NCBI GenBank assembly: GCA_028278645.1
Contig: JANQDZ010000040.1
Coordinates: 1-64,000, forward strand
Source: Longimicrobiales bacterium
GTDB taxonomy: Bacteria > Gemmatimonadota > Gemmatimonadetes > Longimicrobiales > Gaopeijiaceae
Direction: 5' to 3'
DNA length: 64,000 nt
The notes under the pieces are model-generated. The model was not told where the DNA came from. It worked only from the letters and a program-made list of their open reading frames with translations, and did not search any database. A program made the translations under genes and the position numbers. This document shows positions 42,529 to 50,832 of the stretch, piece by piece (the first letter of the stretch is position 1; each line of letters starts with the position of its first letter).

Positions 42529-43386
42529 TCATGATTCACCCTCTCTGACCTCGATCCATTCCTCCAGGGTTGTGGTTGGAGCTCCGAGAAGCTGGTTCGC
42601 CTCGGTCGGGTCCCCATGTTGCTCTGTCGTGTCGAAATATGCGATGAGCCTAGCCACTCCAGCCAAGGAGGGATTTCCGGTGAGCCTCGCCACGAATCGG
42701 GCCTGCCAGGGCCTTAGGCGCCTGAGCTTGACCTCAGGAAAACAAGCTTGATGAAAGCTTCCAATCGCTTCCGGCAGGGTCATTCTCTTTGGCCCGTGAA
42801 TAAAGAGCCGTTTTCCCAAGGAGCGATCATTCTCGTAAGAGGCTGCCACCATCCTTCCGAAATCAACCGCGGCGAAGAAATGGAGTCCCGGAGGCCTCTT
42901 TCCTTCGATGACCACAGCCCGTTCCGGCCGGACGAAGTTGGGCAGAACCTCCATGACCCAGGTTGGACAAAAGACGGTGTGCGGAACACCGGAGCGGCCG
43001 AGGAGGTCCTCGGCCCGCATCTTCACATCCACCACATCGAACCAACGGTTCTCCTGTCGAACCGAGGTTCCGGAAACGTAGGAGATCCGGCCTAGGCCCT
43101 CGGTATTTTCGGTTCGGGCCAGGTCGACAAGGTGTTCGACAGCTTTCAACTCCGCCTCCACGGGGAGGCTGACGTGTACCGCGTCACATCCCGCCAGTGC
43201 CTTTCCTAGGTCCGCGCGGCTGGTGGAATCCCCCTGGAGGACTTCCACGCCTACCCCGAAAATGCTTCGAACCTTTTCCTCACTTCGGACCAGGACTCGG
43301 ACTCTACGGTTCCGTTCGAGGAAGGCCTGAACGACCGGCCTTCCGAGAGTGCCAGTGGCGCCCAGGATCAGGATTCGTTTGCCCAT
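42529..43386 (-). CDS. NmrA-like NAD(P)-binding protein
   Basis: A 285-residue atypical short-chain dehydrogenase/NmrA-like protein from ATG 43386 (GAGGAGCG upstream). GATGTLGRPV (about 8-17) is the dinucleotide-binding loop; RVLVRS follows; YVSGTSVRQ and IHGPKRMTLPEAI are typical of the family. No clear YxxxK catalytic pair, so it may be a redox sensor or isomerase rather than a classical dehydrogenase. It lies 34 nt after the methyltransferase and is the last intact gene of the sigma-54 operon. Confidence 0.82.
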   Translation of the reverse strand: MGKRILILGATGTLGRPVVQAFLERNRRVRVLVRSEEKVRSIFGVGVEVLQGDSTSRADLGKALAGCDAVHVSLPVEAELKAVEHLVDLARTENTEGLGRISYVSGTSVRQENRWFDVVDVKMRAEDLLGRSGVPHTVFCPTWVMEVLPNFVRPERAVVIEGKRPPGLHFFAAVDFGRMVAASYENDRSLGKRLFIHGPKRMTLPEAIGSFHQACFPEVKLRRLRPWQARFVARLTGNPSLAGVARLIAYFDTTEQHGDPTEANQLLGAPTTTLEEWIEVREGES

Positions 43387-43420
43387 GGCTCGCTCCTCAA
43401 CCTCATAAGGGCGTGAGTTC

Positions 43421-44263
43421 CTATGCCTTGGGTTCGGCAATCACGGCGAAGAACTGCCCGTTTAGGTCAAAAGGGTCTCCAGCCACATTCCCGAAGGTCT
43501 CCTCCACGCCCCATCCGGCATCCCTCAACTCAACCTCGAGGCCTACGGGGTCATAGCACTGGATCCAGTTGAAAAACTCCCGTTGGTGTCCCGCCTCGAT
43601 GATCAGATATCTGTCCAGATAAGCCATTTCCGGCGAGTATTTGAATCGCTTGGTGAAGACGAAATGGGGATCGGGTGACCAGAACCCTCCCTCGGGGACA
43701 TCTTCGTAGGTGGAGGACTCCTCGAGACTCTCAAATTGAGTTGAAGAAGAGACGTCCAGAACAAACCGTCCCCCTGGGGCCAACCAACTCCTCACCCGGT
43801 CCAGAAGGGACTTCCTACGGTCCGGCCCTAGCGGGCAGAAATCACCGAAGATGAGGAGAATCAGGTCGAAGGTGCCAGCGAGCTCAAGGCCAAGATAATC
43901 CCCATGTCGGTAGGTTACCGGAAGTCCGCGGGAGTCTGCCTCAGAGCGGGCGTATGCCAGCGAGTTCTCGGAAAAATCGACTCCCGTCACCGAGGCTCCC
44001 CGCTCCGCCAATGCGTTGGCATACAGTCCTGGGCCGCAACCCAGATCCAGGACGCGTTTGCCCTCTCCAAGGTTGAACCGAGCCGTCAGCCAGGCCACGG
44101 ACCTTTGGATAAACGCGTGGCTCCGAGAGGCAAGGTCCTGGTCCGGATCGAGATGGAAAGCCAGCATTTGCCCGGCCAGGTGCGGATCGGTCCAGAGCTC
44201 TTCTGTGGTATAGACCGAAAACAGAGGAGGCCGGTGGGTATGCTCGGCCAGGATAGAATACAT
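43421..44263 (-). CDS. Class I SAM-dependent methyltransferase
   Basis: 280 residues from ATG 44263 (AGAAGG 7 nt upstream). Motif I VLDLGCGPGLYA (71-82), the acidic ribose-binding Asp in GVDFS (about 96), motif IV-like FDLILLIFGDFCPL, and a post-motif LAPGGRFVLDV. The N-terminal FSVYTTEELWTDPHLAGQML seems to be a family-specific lid. Substrate unknown; a small-molecule methyltransferase fits its place in a catabolic-looking operon. Confidence 0.85.
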   Translation of the reverse strand: MYSILAEHTHRPPLFSVYTTEELWTDPHLAGQMLAFHLDPDQDLASRSHAFIQRSVAWLTARFNLGEGKRVLDLGCGPGLYANALAERGASVTGVDFSENSLAYARSEADSRGLPVTYRHGDYLGLELAGTFDLILLIFGDFCPLGPDRRKSLLDRVRSWLAPGGRFVLDVSSSTQFESLEESSTYEDVPEGGFWSPDPHFVFTKRFKYSPEMAYLDRYLIIEAGHQREFFNWIQCYDPVGLEVELRDAGWGVEETFGNVAGDPFDLNGQFFAVIAEPKA

Positions 44264-44301
44264 AGCGATACCTTCTCTTCGGTGTGGCATGGATTCCCGC
44301 C

Positions 44302-45117
44302 TTAAAGATAGACCCGGAGATCGATCCCTTCCGACTCCCCTATTCCCACCAGTTTCTCTCTGAGCTCAACCCAGTAGGGGTGTTCTTTGTCCAACACGAT
44401 CCCTTCGACCGTCTCCTTTCTGTCAGGAAAGTGGGTTTCCAGGATAGCCTGCACGTTTCGCCAACTCCGCTCGGACCGGTCTTGAACGCTTAGACCGTAG
44501 ACCCAGATCCTATCCGCTTTGCCAACCAGGGCCTCCAGCAGAGGAAAGACCTTCGTAATTCCGGGAATCACCGGACAGATCAACGCAGCGGTCCCGACAC
44601 CGGATTCCTTGAGTTTTCGCAGGACCTCAATCCTCCGAGAGGTCTCCATCGTGTTGCCTTCAAAGAGCCTCATCACACCGTGGTCATCGAACGCCACAGA
44701 TACGCTGACATTGGAGTCAACCATCTCCTTTAGGATGTCCCGATCCCTGAGGACCATGTCCGATTTGGTGAGAAGACTAGCTGAGAACCCTTTCTCACGA
44801 AGCAACTCCAACGCGGTTCTCGTCTGTCGAAGATCAGACTCACAGGGCTGATAAGGATCGGTGAAGTAGCCCAGGTAGATCTTTTGTGGCCGAACGTCCT
44901 GGAGCTCTTCGCGGAGTCGTTTCTCGAAATCCGGATGGACCAGGATCTCCTCACTCCAGTCGGTCTCTGCCTGGTTGAGCACGTAGCAATAGTGGCAGCG
45001 GTGCCCACATCCGACATAGGGATCGAGCTGATATTCGAAACCCGGCAGACTACAAAAAACCAGGAGCGGCCTTTCTGACGCAACGGAAATCCTTGGGACT
45101 TCGGTGGGGTTGCCCAT
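44302..45117 (-). CDS. Radical SAM protein, SPL-like family
   Basis: 271 residues from ATG 45117 (GAGGAAGG 4 nt upstream; an ATG at 45141 lacks one). The iron-sulfur motif is CGHRCHYC (Cys 37, 41, 44), the CxxxCxxC of radical SAM enzymes, preceded by YVGCGHR as in spore-photoproduct-lyase-like proteins. YLGYFTDPYQPCES and the LTKSDMVLRD line match the SPL/RadSAM family with DPYQPxE. It splits S-adenosylmethionine to a 5'-deoxyadenosyl radical; the target is unknown. It sits between the saccharopine-dehydrogenase-like and methyltransferase genes. Confidence 0.85.
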   Translation of the reverse strand: MGNPTEVPRISVASERPLLVFCSLPGFEYQLDPYVGCGHRCHYCYVLNQAETDWSEEILVHPDFEKRLREELQDVRPQKIYLGYFTDPYQPCESDLRQTRTALELLREKGFSASLLTKSDMVLRDRDILKEMVDSNVSVSVAFDDHGVMRLFEGNTMETSRRIEVLRKLKESGVGTAALICPVIPGITKVFPLLEALVGKADRIWVYGLSVQDRSERSWRNVQAILETHFPDRKETVEGIVLDKEHPYWVELREKLVGIGESEGIDLRVYL

Positions 45118-45156
45118 GAAACCTTCCTCTCGGGTTGCCACTTATCTCCAAGCTCT

Positions 45157-46263
45157 CTAGTTCGGTTCTTCCCTGCCTTCGAGTTCCTCCCAGCGCTCAA
45201 CCAGATTCACCCCTCCTCCGCGGAGTTGCACAAGGAAATCGTCGATTGCCGTCACCTCATGTGGCACGAAGGCTCCCCTGTCTTTGATCATGCCCCGTGC
45301 GAGCTGCCGACAAAGGGCCACTGGCGGGAGTGCCGTAGCGTATTCCTCACTGCAATGCATGGAGAGGAACCGTCGCATTCTGCGGCCATCCGTCTCGCCG
45401 ACGAGTTCGAGTTCCAGGCCGATGTCGTTCGTCGTGTCATCACCCCTCCCCAACCATCGGAGAACCCGCAGAAAGGCCTGAGCACGCCTCTGTCTCGCTG
45501 CCAAGCCGAGCTTCATCCCAAACAGGAAGACCAGCCCTTGGAAGGAGTTCTCCATTCCTGACCAAACTGCTAAGTGCTCTGCTCCAATGGATTCCGGCAC
45601 CCCGTGGAGATCAGCCGTGATCATCCCAGCGCCGAAGTAGACATTCTTGTCGAATGGAGCACCTACGAACCGTTTCCTCCCTCCCGAAGAGGCCTTGCAC
45701 CACTTCTGTTCTCTCCACTGCATCGGTGGGACCTGGAGCATGAGGCTCACCCCACGTAGGGAGAGGGGCGAGAGACCCCCCAACCTTCCGCCCATCGTGA
45801 AGTGGACGTCCACGGATTCGACCCTATCGAACCGTCGGCCTTCGTTAATCGCCAGAAGCCCCGGGATGCCGGGGTTGACGCCGAGGGAGGTGACCAACGT
45901 GGCCCCCGTTGCTTTGGCCTTTTCGTCAAGTGCGAGAAGGCCCTCGACATACCCGACCGGTACCGCTGCAAGGTCAAGGAAGTGTATACCGCGGGAGATG
46001 GCGGTCTCGGGTAGCCTGAGGCCGGGCTCCAGAAGATCGACAAAGCAGTTGATCACGATGTCGATCTCGGCGAGACCGCTCGTGAGAGACTCGATATCGT
46101 TGACGTCGATCAGACGTGCTGAAGTGCCGAGCTCCTTCGCGAGCTTTTCAGCCTTCGCCAGGGTTCTGCCACCGATCAGAACATCGACAGCACTCTCTTG
46201 AGCAAGCAGTCGGCAGATCTCGGTACCTACAGATCCGTAGCCCCCAAAGACCAGTACTCTCAA
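45157..46263 (-). CDS. Saccharopine-dehydrogenase-like NAD(P)-binding oxidoreductase
   Basis: 368 residues. The Rossmann motif is VFGGYGSVGTEICRLL (5-20), followed by the ribose-phosphate binding IGGRTLAKAEKLA, and VINCFVDLLEPGLRL. The family includes saccharopine reductases and plant-type trans-acting enoyl reductases; no lysine-pathway genes are nearby, so amino-acid metabolism is not indicated. Its ATG overlaps the stop of the ketopantoate-reductase-like gene (ATGA). Confidence 0.8.
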   Translation of the reverse strand: MRVLVFGGYGSVGTEICRLLAQESAVDVLIGGRTLAKAEKLAKELGTSARLIDVNDIESLTSGLAEIDIVINCFVDLLEPGLRLPETAISRGIHFLDLAAVPVGYVEGLLALDEKAKATGATLVTSLGVNPGIPGLLAINEGRRFDRVESVDVHFTMGGRLGGLSPLSLRGVSLMLQVPPMQWREQKWCKASSGGRKRFVGAPFDKNVYFGAGMITADLHGVPESIGAEHLAVWSGMENSFQGLVFLFGMKLGLAARQRRAQAFLRVLRWLGRGDDTTNDIGLELELVGETDGRRMRRFLSMHCSEEYATALPPVALCRQLARGMIKDRGAFVPHEVTAIDDFLVQLRGGGVNLVERWEELEGREEPN

Positions 46264-47204
46264 CTCGCCTCCTTCCTCCCGACAAGTCCGTCGAGGCTTG
46301 GAGTAGGTATTGAGGCTTTTTCAACCAGACTCCGGAATTCCCGGTCGAGGGTACTGAACTCGTCACCGCCGGCCGCGGCGTGGCCCGCGAGGGCAAGCTC
46401 GGCGAACTCCGTTTTGAGGAGCTTGCGAACCACGGCCACCGACACCCAGTTCGGCAATCGGAGCATGACCTTCAACCGCGTCGGGGCCAGCGGGAGACCC
46501 GACGCTCTGATCACTCGAAAGCCCTCGCGTTGGGCCTTCACCATCCGCAAGAGGAGGTCTCGTTCGCCTGCTAGTCGGTAGGGGTCGTTCCCAGTCTCGT
46601 TGAGGGCTCCTGTAATGGGCCCTACAAGGGCCCAGTGGGCTTTCAACCATGCGTCCATGTTCGGCTGAGCGTACGCGTCGATCCCGGCCTTTCCAAAGGC
46701 ATTCAGGATCCTCCGGAGCCTCGGGGTGTCGGAACCGTCCACCTCGCCCATGGCGACCTCGAACGAGTGAGAATCTTTCTCGCCCGACGCCCACCGGACT
46801 ACCGCTCCATCCCGGATGCCTCCCATCAGCCCGAAACCCAGGAGCACGCGTTCGGCACCCAGGGCCCGAACGAACTCGTCCGGCCCCGCCACATTGTTCA
46901 TGAAAAACGCGATGGACGGTAGGCCATCGTTGGCCGCCAGGATCGGAAGGACATCCGCCACTTGCCCCTTCTGAAGGGTGACCACGACCAGGTCGTAGAA
47001 ATCGGTAGTTCCCAGGCGCTCCACCACCGGCACCCGGGTCACCTGCCGGTCGGGGGTGCCCAGTCTCTCGAGGACGATTCCATGCTCACGGATATCAGCC
47101 AAGCGCTGGCCGCGAGCCAGGATCTCCACGTCCTGACCAGCCCGGTGAAGAAGGGCCGCGAAAACGCTTCCCTGAACGCCGGCGCCATAAACGAGGATCT
47201 TCAT
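46260..47204 (-). CDS. Ketopantoate-reductase-like protein (ApbA/PanE family)
   Basis: 314 residues. GAGVQGSVFAALL (7-19) is the NADPH loop, then ILARGQRLADI; the long C-terminal helical domain contains NMDAWLKAHWALVGPI, equivalent to the conserved Lys/Asn region. In the family the enzyme reduces 2-dehydropantoate to pantoate, but in this operon a dedicated substrate is more likely. It lacks the typical KxxxN-x-x-x-N pattern in full, so activity on ketopantoate is doubtful. Confidence 0.8.
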   Translation of the reverse strand: MKILVYGAGVQGSVFAALLHRAGQDVEILARGQRLADIREHGIVLERLGTPDRQVTRVPVVERLGTTDFYDLVVVTLQKGQVADVLPILAANDGLPSIAFFMNNVAGPDEFVRALGAERVLLGFGLMGGIRDGAVVRWASGEKDSHSFEVAMGEVDGSDTPRLRRILNAFGKAGIDAYAQPNMDAWLKAHWALVGPITGALNETGNDPYRLAGERDLLLRMVKAQREGFRVIRASGLPLAPTRLKVMLRLPNWVSVAVVRKLLKTEFAELALAGHAAAGGDEFSTLDREFRSLVEKASIPTPSLDGLVGRKEAS

Positions 47205-47219
47205 CGTCTATTCCTTTCC

Positions 47220-48092
47220 TCAACTCTCAGGTGCCTCAGCGGCCAGTTCCCGGAAGTAATCAGCCAACAGTCGAGCCCCTACCTGGGGTGCGGCCCCGTC
47301 GCCTGTCATGGCCTCCGTCATGAAAGCCAAGAGTTCTCCCTGATGCCGGTTGAAGATCCGGCTTAGGGAAACGAGACCACAAATCATCCAGACCGGCACA
47401 GAGGTGATTCGCTCCGGATTCCCGGCTGCTCTCAAGGCGAGTCGGGCAATCTCCCGATGTGTCAGAACCTCAGGTCCCCCGACATCGATCTCCTTCGAGT
47501 CACCCTCCACCGCGTCAACACAAACCTCTGCCAGGTCGGCGCCGTGGATTGGGTTGATCCGGTTGTTTCCATCGCCGAAGAGGTAAACCCTTCCTCTCTT
47601 CGCCATCTTCATGTACTCGCCCAGGTCGGAGAAGAAACCCGTTGGACGAATCACCGTATGGGAGAGCCCCGAGTGCCTGAGTGCCGAGGCGAAGTCTTCG
47701 TGAGCCTTGACGATGTCCAGGTGAAGGAGGCCGGGTCCGCGAAAGACCGATACGTAGATGAACTTCCCGACACCGGCCCTCTGGGCGGTCTCTAGGAGGT
47801 TTTTGTTGCCCTGATAGTCGACATCCTTGAAGGTCAGGTTTCCCTTTTGCTTCGTGATCCCCACGGAGGAAAAGACGATATCCATCCCATCGCAGGCGCC
47901 GTCGAGAGTCTCGGGGCGTGTGATCTCAGCCTGAAAGACCTCATCCAAGGAGTCGCGGATCGGATCAAGCTTCTTGGGTGACCGGGCCATGGCTCGGACG
48001 AAGTAGCCACGGCTCTTGAATTCCCGGGCCACGAATCCACCCAGATACCCGGTGGCACCGGCCACAAGTACTCGCTTCATGTCGGTGCTCAT
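47220..48092 (-). CDS. NmrA/SDR-like NAD(P)H-binding protein
   Basis: 290 residues from ATG 48092, overlapping the previous stop (ATGA). GATGYLGGFVAREF (about 11-24) is the cofactor loop; KFIYVSVFRGPGLLHLDIVK and HTVIRPTGFFSDLGEYMKMA are typical of atypical SDRs; HREIARLALRAAG is the C-terminal helix. About 30 percent-like resemblance by eye to the NmrA-like gene at 42.5 kb in the first half only. Catalytic role unknown. Confidence 0.82.
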   Translation of the reverse strand: MSTDMKRVLVAGATGYLGGFVAREFKSRGYFVRAMARSPKKLDPIRDSLDEVFQAEITRPETLDGACDGMDIVFSSVGITKQKGNLTFKDVDYQGNKNLLETAQRAGVGKFIYVSVFRGPGLLHLDIVKAHEDFASALRHSGLSHTVIRPTGFFSDLGEYMKMAKRGRVYLFGDGNNRINPIHGADLAEVCVDAVEGDSKEIDVGGPEVLTHREIARLALRAAGNPERITSVPVWMICGLVSLSRIFNRHQGELLAFMTEAMTGDGAAPQVGARLLADYFRELAAEAPES

Positions 48093-48694
48093 TCTTCCGT
48101 CTCCCAAGCTTCACGAATCGACGGATTCCGCGCCCAGAACAGCTGCCGGACGGGTTCTGGGACCCCATTCAGCGGACAGGCGAAGTTCATGCACTGCGAA
48201 CAGAGGAATCTCTTGAGCGTCACGGCAAATGCCGCGGTGACGAGGAGGTATGCCGCCAGGAGAAACCAGGATCCCGCGGTTATGAAGAAACCGAGGGGGT
48301 ATCCGAAGACGGCCGCGAGCCCCGCGAAGAACACGACGTTTTCACCCGTGGACATCGGTCCCGGTCGGTACTTCCAGAGTTTTGGTGCCCCGTAGTTCGC
48401 CCAGCATTGCAGGGTGGAGCCCTCCTCGGCGTAATGGGGGCAGTGGGAGCACATGACCCTGATCTCGATGAAACCGAAGAAAGAGATGATGATCCCGATC
48501 CAGATCAGTAACGGCACCACACCGATGGCTAGGGCGCCCGCTCCTCCAACAAGCAAGATCGGGAAGAAGATCAGGTAGAAGTGATAGAGGTCACCGGGGC
48601 CGAAATGACACTGGACGGAGTTGGACACTTTGCACCCTTCACACCCGGTGGCATCGCAGGTTGCGATGGGGACCGATGAATCCAGGAACTTCAT
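48089..48694 (-). CDS. Cys-rich polytopic membrane protein, function unknown
   Basis: 201 residues from ATG 48694 (GGGAG 8 nt upstream). About four TM segments (HFYLIFFPILLVGGAGALAI; VVPLLIWIGIIISFFGFIEI; ENVVFFAGLAAVFGYPLGFF; WFLLAAYLLVTAAFAVTLKR). Three Cys clusters sit at membrane borders: CDATGCEGCKVSNSVQC, CSHCPHYAEEGSTLQC, and CSQCMNFACPL. Together they could bind iron-sulfur or zinc, or form disulfides, suggesting a redox role next to the NAD(P)-dependent enzymes. I do not recognise the family. Both ends overlap neighbouring genes by 4 nt. Confidence 0.75.
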   Translation of the reverse strand: MKFLDSSVPIATCDATGCEGCKVSNSVQCHFGPGDLYHFYLIFFPILLVGGAGALAIGVVPLLIWIGIIISFFGFIEIRVMCSHCPHYAEEGSTLQCWANYGAPKLWKYRPGPMSTGENVVFFAGLAAVFGYPLGFFITAGSWFLLAAYLLVTAAFAVTLKRFLCSQCMNFACPLNGVPEPVRQLFWARNPSIREAWETEE

Positions 48695-49008
48695 GTTCGG
48701 TTCTCCCTTTGAACGAGACTGTGATTCCCCCCGGCCCGTACCTCGGGGCTTTCCCATACCGAATGCTCCACCAGACCGTGCGCACGGAGGAGAGCCGCCA
48801 ACCCAATGCTCAACGCGCTGGGCGCGCCTTTCTGGTTTGGGTCATCTCTGACGACTTGGACCAGTAGATCGCCCTGCACCTTTGAGTGGCGGTAGATGGA
48901 TACGAAGGGGGAGCCCCTTAGGTGGCTGGTAGCTTTCCGAACCTGATCCACGATTTCATCCAGGTCGCCACCGGCCATCCGCAAATGGAGCGTCTCGAGG
49001 ATGTTCAT
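48691..49008 (-). CDS. Small ABM-like protein
   Basis: 105 residues. MNILETLHLRMAGGDLDEIV, then SPFVSIYRHSKVQGDLLVQV and LAALLRAHGLVEHSVWE give a beta-alpha-beta pattern like dimeric ferredoxin-fold ABM (antibiotic-biosynthesis monooxygenase) proteins. The 4-nt overlaps at both ends argue that it is a real, coupled gene. ABM fold is inference. Confidence 0.65.
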   Translation of the reverse strand: MNILETLHLRMAGGDLDEIVDQVRKATSHLRGSPFVSIYRHSKVQGDLLVQVVRDDPNQKGAPSALSIGLAALLRAHGLVEHSVWESPEVRAGGNHSLVQRENRT

Positions 49009-49859
49009 GGCCTTCTCGCTCCGTAGAGTGCTTTGTACATCAATCCTTCCCGGAGGCGTCGGGGAAGCCTCGAAAGGTTTCTCATCTTCCTCGCCCCTGG
49101 CCCGACCAGGTACTGGGCCTTGGGTTTCGGTGTAGTCAGCGCCTCTGCAACCACCTTCGCCACCTCTTCAGGTGGGATCCCCGGCAGGTCCTTCACTTCC
49201 CGATCGAAGAACTCGAAGAGGGGTGAGTACAGCTCCAGGACGGCAGGGTCCGCGGCCTTCGCAACCCGCTCCCTTTCATCGAGGATTTTCTCGAGGACCG
49301 CCGTGTCCACCTTTCCGACCACCAGGTTGGAGACCGAGACCCCGAACGGGCGGAGCTCGAGTCGAAGCGAGTCGCTGATGGCTTGGACAGCGAACTTGGA
49401 TGCGGCATAAACGCTCTTATCGGGGACGGCGAGGAGGCCGTGGCCGGAGCTCACGTTGACCAGCCGCCCCTGGGCCTTTCGCAGCAGTGGGATGAACGGT
49501 CGGGTGACGGCCAAGAGGCCGAGTACATTCACCTCGAACAACCTTCGGATCTCGGAATCCGGAATGATCTCCAAGGGCCCGTTCAGGGACAGCCCGGCAT
49601 TGTTCACTAAACCGAACAGATTCCCTTCCGTTTCCTCTCCGACCCTGGCCGCTGCGCCGGCGACGGCATCACCGTCGGTCACGTCCAGCAGGAGTGGCGC
49701 AAGGGCGTCGGATGCTTCAGCCTTCAGCGCCAGACCGTCTTCAACCTTCCGCACGCCTGCAAATACTTGGTAGCCGGCGGCGTCGAGGCCCAGAGCCGTG
49801 GCTCGGCCGATTCCGGAAGAAGCCCCAGTGATCAGGACCGCCTTGTCTTGCTTCGTCAT
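49005..49859 (-). CDS. Short-chain dehydrogenase/reductase
   Basis: 284 residues from ATG 49859, overlapping the amidohydrolase stop. TGASSGIG (10-17), NNAG near 91, the catalytic Ser in NVSSGHGLL, and YAASK (about 155-159) form the complete classical SDR set. Probably an NAD(P)-dependent alcohol/ketone oxidoreductase. Confidence 0.9.
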   Translation of the reverse strand: MTKQDKAVLITGASSGIGRATALGLDAAGYQVFAGVRKVEDGLALKAEASDALAPLLLDVTDGDAVAGAAARVGEETEGNLFGLVNNAGLSLNGPLEIIPDSEIRRLFEVNVLGLLAVTRPFIPLLRKAQGRLVNVSSGHGLLAVPDKSVYAASKFAVQAISDSLRLELRPFGVSVSNLVVGKVDTAVLEKILDERERVAKAADPAVLELYSPLFEFFDREVKDLPGIPPEEVAKVVAEALTTPKPKAQYLVGPGARKMRNLSRLPRRLREGLMYKALYGARRP

Positions 49860-50827
49860 GACGCTGCCTTTCCGACGAGATTCGGGTTCTTTTCCTGTTG
49901 CCGACCCGTGGCTTCCGTCAGATAACGAATGGAGGAGTAGACACTCTCCGTCGAATCCCACGGGAAGTTGCTTCCGAACAGGATTTGTTCCGGGCCCACC
50001 AGGCTCCGGAGTGAGGGGAGAGTGACAGGGTTCGCGGCGCCCACAGTGTCGTAGCACAGGCCTTTGGCCAGATCCAGACCTCGATGGCGCTTCAAGGCCA
50101 GGTCCCGGAGGATTCGGCCCCATCGCAAACCGCCGTCTTTGGCGTAATGTGCTTTGCCCAACCGCTCGGCATGGAAGGGAACGACTCCCCCGGCGTGAGA
50201 GAGGACCCAGCGAATGCTCGGGTACCTGACCAGGACGTCGCGGTAGACCATTCGGGTATAGGCCCGAGCCAGGTCGACGGGATACTCCGCCCATGGGTAA
50301 AGGGGGGCGTTGACGTCCTCCCCCGGCACTGTGTTCGGGTGAAGCAGGACGCTGGTGTGGCGTCGGTGGAGCTCGGCCATGAGAGGATCGAACTCAGGAT
50401 CCCCGACGTACCTACCCTGGACATTGGAATAGAGGATCACCCCGCCCATGCCCAGGGTGTCTGTGGCGTAGGCCAGTTCCTGGAGACTTCCCTCTGTGTC
50501 GGGGAAGGGGAGAACGGCAAGGGCCTCGAACCGCTCCGGGTACGATTGGACGATGGAAGCCGCATATTGATTGCATTCCCGGGCCAATTCTCGCGCCTTG
50601 GCGTCGTCCCCGAACCACACCCCCGGCGAGGAGATGGAAAGGGACGCCCTTTCGATTCCCAGGCGATCCATCATCTCCAAGGACCGCTGGGGAGACCACT
50701 CCGGAAATCCCTTGGTTTCCAAACCGGCGGTCTTCAACGCCGCTAGGTAGGCCGGCGGGATCAGATGGTGGTGCACGTCCGTCAAAGGCCGAGCAAGCGG
50801 GGTATCTTCCTGGTTGGACATGGTCAT
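49856..50827 (-). CDS. ACMSD-like amidohydrolase with Asp-to-Asn change
   Basis: 323 residues of the amidohydrolase-2/ACMSD-type TIM barrel. DVHHHLIPP gives the HxH metal pair (His19, His21), LLHPN His163 and SHAGG His211. The last metal/catalytic Asp, which lies in a FGSD(Y/F)P line, is Asn287 here (ILFGSNFPW). The tandem paralogue just upstream keeps Asp. The enzyme may be inactive, have another role, or be a partner subunit. It lies 5 nt after the first amidohydrolase. Confidence 0.85.
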   Translation of the reverse strand: MTMSNQEDTPLARPLTDVHHHLIPPAYLAALKTAGLETKGFPEWSPQRSLEMMDRLGIERASLSISSPGVWFGDDAKARELARECNQYAASIVQSYPERFEALAVLPFPDTEGSLQELAYATDTLGMGGVILYSNVQGRYVGDPEFDPLMAELHRRHTSVLLHPNTVPGEDVNAPLYPWAEYPVDLARAYTRMVYRDVLVRYPSIRWVLSHAGGVVPFHAERLGKAHYAKDGGLRWGRILRDLALKRHRGLDLAKGLCYDTVGAANPVTLPSLRSLVGPEQILFGSNFPWDSTESVYSSIRYLTEATGRQQEKNPNLVGKAAS

Positions 50828-50832
50828 GGTCT

